Part shown: one piece after another, positions 5,773 through 9,157 of the stretch | Numbering within the stretch: the stretch's first letter is position 1 | How the letters are laid out: each line of letters starts with the position of its first letter | Assembly (NCBI GenBank): GCA_947253135.1 | Contig: CAMXYS010000061.1 | Coordinates: forward strand, 1 to 9,157 | DNA: 9,157 bases | Direction of reading: 5' to 3' | Origin: an uncultured Clostridia bacterium | GTDB taxonomy: Bacteria; Bacillota; Clostridia; Saccharofermentanales; Fastidiosipilaceae | Position numbers and translations under genes: made by a program | Notes under the pieces: model-generated | The model's input: only the letters and a program-made list of their open reading frames with translations | The model's database searches: none | What the model was told of the DNA's origin: nothing

Positions 5773-7296
5773 ATGGCAATCTCGTTGAACGCAAGTTCTT
5801 TAAGCCTGAAATTAAAGCAATTAGCCGCAGGCGCAGCAGGTGAAAAATTAAATCCGGACCAGGTCCTGCAGGCTTTGGAAAAACACCGCCCCCTCTTTTC
5901 TACCGGCGGGGCTACTCTCCCGGCTGGTTGGCCCGCAACAGCCCCGGCTCAAACCGGATTATCCCCGGCTGCTAACCAACGGTTGCGGTCGGTCAAACAG
6001 CTTTTTAAGATCTTGTCCAAGGCCGGTGAAGCGAGGTCTGCTGCCCGGGTGCAAAAGCAAATTCTAGCCCGACCCGACTTGCTCGAAGCAGTCATCCCCG
6101 CCTTCAAAGAAACCGACAATCCTCATTTAATTGATGGTTTGACGGACTTGCTCAGTGCGAGCATTTCGCCCGGCCGTTTGCTAACAGCTTGGCAATATTG
6201 GGCCGCCTTCTACCCCTTGCCCTCCTTGGAAAAGGCTTTAATTAAGGCCGGCCGGCGCTTACAAAAAGAACCCTTTCCCACCGGTGAACAAGCGGAAGAA
6301 AATACAGTTAAAACTAAAAGATTTTGCTCTTTTGAACTCTGCCGGCCAATCCTGGAATATTTGAACGAGGTGGACAGCCCCAGCAATGAGCACGCCCCCG
6401 GCCACATGGTGCCCCCAGACAACACGGGCGCCGGGGGCGGCCGGAACAAGGAGGCCGGCAAAGGCGACAAGGATAGGCGGGACACCTATTCCCTCTTGCT
6501 CTCCGCCGCCCGCCAAAAGATGTCGGCCGGTTCAGCTGCAGATGCCACTGACTCCGCCGGCTACTGTTTTGCTCCTGACCGGTTTCAAAGCTTCTGCCGC
6601 CGTCTCCTGCTCAATCCGCAAAGTCGCTTGGCCCATTCCTTGTGTGTCGACTTGGCCTTGGCAGCTGACCCGATCTCGCTTAAAGACCACAGTCAGGTCT
6701 GGCTGACCGCCCTCAGCTCTGTCGGCGCTGCTAAGGCAGCCGCACTCCTGGCCAAACTGGCTTTTACTCCGGCCCTAACTGCCGGCAGTCGCGCCCGGCT
6801 CTGCCGCGCCATCCTCACGCCGATCTACCGGGACAAAACCTTAAAAAAAGAACTGGTTGCCAGCTTAGAGCCGCTGCAATTGCGGCAAATCAGGCGGCAG
6901 GTCAGCCTCTTTAACCTCCGGGAGCATTGCGGCGCCAACCCGGTCAAATACCACTTCTTCATGTCCTTTTTTGATCACATTCTGCGAGCCGTTAAAATAG
7001 ACGGATCCATCCTTATTTTGCGCTTTCGCGACTTTTATTTAGTCGACAACCTGGCTCAGCCGGACAAGGCCCTACTTTGGAATAAGCCTCTGTTTGAGCA
7101 ACAAGTCCATTTAAAAGCCGCGAGCAGCTATTTTACCGACCCGCCCTTCCCGGTCGGTCATTTGACCACCCGCACTGCTGTCTCCGCTAAACCCCTCACC
7201 GGTATTATTGAGGTCAGCTTCACAGGACCCGATTTCAGCCTCACCCAAAACTGGTTTGCACAGCAGTTGAACAAAACCGCAGAAACACTTAATTAA
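5773..7296 (+). CDS. Unknown, mostly helical soluble protein, partner of the membrane protein
   Basis: I do not recognise this 507-residue protein. It has no signal peptide and no convincing membrane segment, so it is probably cytoplasmic. Residues 65-165 and 265-385 look like successive amphipathic helices of an alpha-helical repeat or scaffold. Between them, about 200-236, is a low-complexity Gly, Pro, Asp and Lys-rich linker. The last 100 residues or so (SILILRFRDFYLVD at 412-425, GIIEVSFTGPDFSL at 477-490) look like beta strands, so a small C-terminal beta-rich domain is likely. Several Cys residues (185, 190, 265, 275, 291, 343, 386) do not form an obvious zinc motif. AAGGA lies 7 nt before ATG, and only 3 nt separate it from the membrane gene's stop, implying coupled expression and possibly a complex. 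It has no OmpA-like peptidoglycan-binding signature. Composition and codon use resemble its neighbours. Confidence 0.85.
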   Translation: MAISLNASSLSLKLKQLAAGAAGEKLNPDQVLQALEKHRPLFSTGGATLPAGWPATAPAQTGLSPAANQRLRSVKQLFKILSKAGEARSAARVQKQILARPDLLEAVIPAFKETDNPHLIDGLTDLLSASISPGRLLTAWQYWAAFYPLPSLEKALIKAGRRLQKEPFPTGEQAEENTVKTKRFCSFELCRPILEYLNEVDSPSNEHAPGHMVPPDNTGAGGGRNKEAGKGDKDRRDTYSLLLSAARQKMSAGSAADATDSAGYCFAPDRFQSFCRRLLLNPQSRLAHSLCVDLALAADPISLKDHSQVWLTALSSVGAAKAAALLAKLAFTPALTAGSRARLCRAILTPIYRDKTLKKELVASLEPLQLRQIRRQVSLFNLREHCGANPVKYHFFMSFFDHILRAVKIDGSILILRFRDFYLVDNLAQPDKALLWNKPLFEQQVHLKAASSYFTDPPFPVGHLTTRTAVSAKPLTGIIEVSFTGPDFSLTQNWFAQQLNKTAETLN

Positions 7297-7320
7297 CAAT
7301 CGTACATAGGTCCTTTCTCA

Positions 7321-7329
7321 TGGTAAAAT
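7321..7329 (+). promoter_or_regulatory. Extended -10 promoter of speD
   Basis: TGGTAAAAT matches the extended -10 form TGnTATAAT with one mismatch. At a 17-nt spacing the upstream hexamer is CGTACA (7301-7306), which matches only the last three bases of TTGACA. Transcription would begin near 7336, giving a leader of about 30 nt. This separates the polyamine genes from the preceding unknown gene. Confidence 0.5.
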
Positions 7330-7352
7330 ACCCTTGCACAAACTTTGGAGAA

Positions 7353-7359
7353 AAAGGGG
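7353..7359 (+). promoter_or_regulatory. speD ribosome binding site, decides the start
   Basis: AAAGGGG lies 7 nt before the ATG at 7367. The longer reading frame opens at a TTG (7334) that sits at or before the predicted transcription start and has no ribosome binding site of its own. The 11 extra residues (MHKLWRKRGRS) also do not fit the family's N-terminus, which starts just before LxLxGFNNLTK. Confidence 0.7.
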
Positions 7360-7366
7360 TCGGTCT

Positions 7367-8287
7367 ATGGGCGAAAAGTTGTCATTGTATGGCTTTAATA
7401 ATTTAACAAAAACCTTAAGTTTTAATATTTATGACGTTTGTTATGCCAAAACCCAGACTGAACAAGAAGACTACCTGGCCTACATTGACGAGCAATATAA
7501 TTCTACTCGCTTGACCCATATCCTGCGCCAAGTCACTGAATTAATCGGCGCACAAATTCTAAATATTTCCCGGCAAGATTACGAGCCACAGGGGGCCTCC
7601 GTCAACATTTTAATTGCCGAACAAAACATACCGGACCAAGCCGTCGACCCCACTTGCAATTTAGGGCGGGTGAGCGAGACTGAAACCGCTGGCAAAGCCG
7701 CCCCCGGCGCCGGCGAAGTTGCGGCCCCTGCAACTCTGCTAAATACTCCGACTGATGCAGCACCTGCCTCGGCTGCCACTGCTTTCAGATCAAGGAGAGA
7801 CACGGTCCATGCCCATTTGGACAAAAGTCATGTCACCGTCCACACCTTTCCCGAGTCCCACCCAGACAACGCAGTTTGTACCTTTCGGGTCGACATCGAT
7901 GTGCAAACCTGTGGCACCGTTTCACCACTCAACATCCTGGACTTTTTAATCGCCAGTTTTGATTCTGATATCATCACGATTGACTACCGCGTGCGCGGCT
8001 TTACCCGCGACATCACCGGCAAAAAGTTTTTTATGGACCGCGATTTTCAATCCATTCAAAATTATATTGACAACAAAACCCTGAGACAGTACGACGCCAT
8101 TGATGTCAACGTTTACCAGGCTAATATTTGGCACACTAAAATGTTGATTAAAGAAAAAGAATTTGAATTGCAAAACTATCTCTTTAATACGGATGCCTTG
8201 CACCTGCCTCCCCATGAGCGCTTAAGCATCACCAAACGGCTGCGGCAGGAAATGTTTGAAATTTTCAGTGGCAATAACATCTATTAA
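7367..8287 (+). CDS. speD: S-adenosylmethionine decarboxylase proenzyme (E. coli type)
   Basis: This pyruvoyl enzyme makes decarboxylated AdoMet, the aminopropyl donor for spermidine. The 306-residue product follows E. coli-type SpeD closely: LSLYGFNNLTKTLSF (5-19), SRQDYEPQGASVNIL (68-82), AHLDKSH (149-155), HTFPESHPD (159-167), STxCG-like QTCG (180-183), TIDYRVRGFTRDI (204-216) and DVNVYQANIWHTKM (246-259). Self-cleavage is expected between Lys153 and Ser154, Ser154 becoming the pyruvoyl group. Cys182 matches the conserved catalytic Cys. E. coli SpeD is 264 residues; the excess is about 41 residues of Ala, Pro, Thr and Gly-rich sequence around 104-139, in the linker just before the cleavage site. 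The ATG start is preferred over the TTG at 7334 because of AAAGGGG at 7353-7359. speA follows 104 nt downstream. Confidence 0.95.
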   Translation: MGEKLSLYGFNNLTKTLSFNIYDVCYAKTQTEQEDYLAYIDEQYNSTRLTHILRQVTELIGAQILNISRQDYEPQGASVNILIAEQNIPDQAVDPTCNLGRVSETETAGKAAPGAGEVAAPATLLNTPTDAAPASAATAFRSRRDTVHAHLDKSHVTVHTFPESHPDNAVCTFRVDIDVQTCGTVSPLNILDFLIASFDSDIITIDYRVRGFTRDITGKKFFMDRDFQSIQNYIDNKTLRQYDAIDVNVYQANIWHTKMLIKEKEFELQNYLFNTDALHLPPHERLSITKRLRQEMFEIFSGNNIY

Positions 8288-8288
8288 A

Positions 8289-8311
8289 ACAGGCGCCCGG
8301 CCCTGATTTTT
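8289..8311 (+). terminator. Weak hairpin and T-run after speD
   Basis: CAGG (8290-8293) can pair with CCTG (8302-8305) around a GC-rich loop, followed by ATTTTTAA. The stem is only four strong pairs, so this may be a partial terminator or attenuator that lowers speA expression relative to speD, or may be chance. Confidence 0.25.
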
Positions 8312-8313
8312 AA

Positions 8314-8350
8314 CCGGTCAACTTAAGGCGCACCGAGTGGCACTCACCGG
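8314..8350 (+). other. Possible RNA stem-loop in the speD-speA gap
   Basis: CCGGT (8314-8318) is exactly complementary to ACCGG (8346-8350), and the enclosed stretch holds a second small hairpin, GAGT (8335-8338) with ACTC (8342-8345) around a GGC loop. It lies 41 nt before speA. It matches no riboswitch class I can recall, and I see no pairing that would hide the GGAG at 8381-8384. Confidence 0.25.
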
Positions 8351-8391
8351 AACATAACCCCCTTAGTAGTGTCTGCCCGTGGAGAAAGTCG

Positions 8392-9157
8392 ATGATTAAC
8401 CAAAGAAAAACCCCTCTTTTTACGGCCTTGCAGGACCACCTGGCCGAGCGGACCGTCCGCTTTGACGTGCCCGGTCACAAAGGCGGGCGGGGCAACCCTG
8501 AATTGACTGAGTTTTTAGGTCTTAGTACGATGCGGGCTGATGTCAACTCGATGAAGCCCTTGGACAACCTCTGCCACCCGGTCTCTGTCATTAAAGAAGC
8601 TGAAGCACTGACGGCCGAAGCCTTCGGTGCCGCCCATGCACTTTTTATGGTCAACGGGACAACCTCCGGCATCCAGGCCATGATTATGACCGCCTGCAAA
8701 CCCGGCGATCAGATCATCATGCCCCGCAACGTTCACCGCAGTGCCATCAACGCCGTCTTGCTCAGCGGAGCGACCCCGGTCTACGTCAACCCCTCTATGG
8801 ACAACGACCTGGGGATCCCCCTCGGCATGGCCGTAGAAGATGTGGCTCAAGCAATTGCTGAAAACCCTGAAGCCAAAGCAGTCTTTGCCAACAATCCGAC
8901 CTACTACGGAATCTGTCCGGACCTCCGCCGCCTCACCCGCCTGGCCCATGATCACGGGCTCTTAATGCTGGTCGACGAAGCTCACGGCAGCCACTTTTAC
9001 TTTGGCGAAGACCTGCCACCGGCGGCCATGCATGTCAACGCCGATATGGCAGCGGTCAGCACCCATAAAACCGGCGGTTCCCTGACCCAAAGCTCCTTTT
9101 TGCTCCTCGGGCCTCAAGTTGACCCCGACCGGGTTCGCCAGGTTGTAAACCTTACTC
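8392..9157 (+). CDS. speA: arginine decarboxylase (Orn/Lys/Arg decarboxylase family), N-terminal part
   Basis: The first 255 codons of a PLP enzyme of aminotransferase fold; it runs off the right edge. B. subtilis SpeA, the closest type, is nearly twice as long and makes agmatine from arginine. Visible features are FDVPGHKGG (24-32) at the N-terminus, FMVNGTTSGIQA (85-96) in the cofactor phosphate region, PRNVHRS (111-117) with the ring-stacking His115, VDEAHGSHF (194-202) with the Asp that binds the pyridine nitrogen, and STHKTGGSLTQSS (223-235), in which Lys226 should form the Schiff base. GGAG is 7 nt before ATG. Substrate choice (Arg, Lys or Orn) cannot be fixed from this half. Arginine is preferred because of the Bacillus-type sequence and the neighbouring speD, which point to spermidine made by way of agmatine. 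It has no clear promoter of its own and is probably cotranscribed with speD. Confidence 0.9.
   Translation, partial: MINQRKTPLFTALQDHLAERTVRFDVPGHKGGRGNPELTEFLGLSTMRADVNSMKPLDNLCHPVSVIKEAEALTAEAFGAAHALFMVNGTTSGIQAMIMTACKPGDQIIMPRNVHRSAINAVLLSGATPVYVNPSMDNDLGIPLGMAVEDVAQAIAENPEAKAVFANNPTYYGICPDLRRLTRLAHDHGLLMLVDEAHGSHFYFGEDLPPAAMHVNADMAAVSTHKTGGSLTQSSFLLLGPQVDPDRVRQVVNLT

Noticed and set aside
4204..7296. A Zorya (ZorA-ZorB) anti-phage system
   Set aside because: The first protein's TM layout and tail are reminiscent of ZorA, but the second has no N-terminal TM anchor and no OmpA-like domain, and no ZorC, ZorD or ZorE-like gene follows. The neighbours are lipid and polyamine genes, not defence genes.
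7334..7366. Upstream TTG start for speD
   Set aside because: No ribosome binding site, at or upstream of the predicted transcription start, and the extra residues do not belong to the family's N-terminus.
8515..8955. A 146-codon open frame on the minus strand opposite speA
   Set aside because: Antisense to a gene with all PLP-binding motifs; Gly, Val and His-rich shadow composition.

Overview
The window looks like chromosomal DNA of a bacterium of the Bacillota (Firmicutes), most likely an anaerobic, moderately GC-rich member of the Clostridia or a relative. This is an inference from gene content: an FMN-type enoyl-ACP reductase (FabK) inside a fatty-acid synthesis cluster, an E. coli-type SpeD, and a Bacillus SpeA-type arginine decarboxylase. 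Ribosome binding sites are strong and Shine-Dalgarno-like throughout. No phage, insertion-sequence, tRNA, rRNA or CRISPR sequence is visible.

Left part (1-2957, minus strand): a type II fatty-acid synthesis operon read right to left as fabH - fabK - fabG - fabF, with fabF cut by the window edge. FabH starts chains from acetyl-CoA and malonyl-ACP, FabF elongates, FabG reduces the 3-keto group, and FabK reduces the trans-2-enoyl group. fabK and fabG overlap by 4 nt (ATGA). Neither acpP nor fabZ is in the window.

Middle (2958-3243): a 286-nt divergent control region. It holds a good sigma-A-type promoter for fabH (TTGACG, 18 nt, TATCAT on the minus strand), a perfect 12-bp palindrome TTTTCATGAAAA just downstream of its predicted start, and an extended -10 (TGTTAGAAT) for the plus-strand genes.

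Plus strand 3244-7296: fabD (malonyl-CoA:ACP transacylase), detached from its usual place inside the fab cluster, then two tightly packed genes I cannot name. One is a 521-residue protein with three membrane segments and a very long helical, probably coiled-coil, tail. The other is a 507-residue, mostly helical, probably soluble protein. The junction between fabD and the membrane gene is an in-frame 27-bp tandem duplication of the membrane gene's start region, leaving an eight-codon mini-ORF. This pair is the best candidate for an undescribed system.

Right part (7297-9157, plus strand): a polyamine operon with its own extended -10 promoter: speD (S-adenosylmethionine decarboxylase, with an unusual Ala/Pro/Thr-rich insertion just before its self-cleavage site) and the first 255 codons of a speA-like decarboxylase. 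Together they would supply decarboxylated AdoMet and agmatine for spermidine synthesis.
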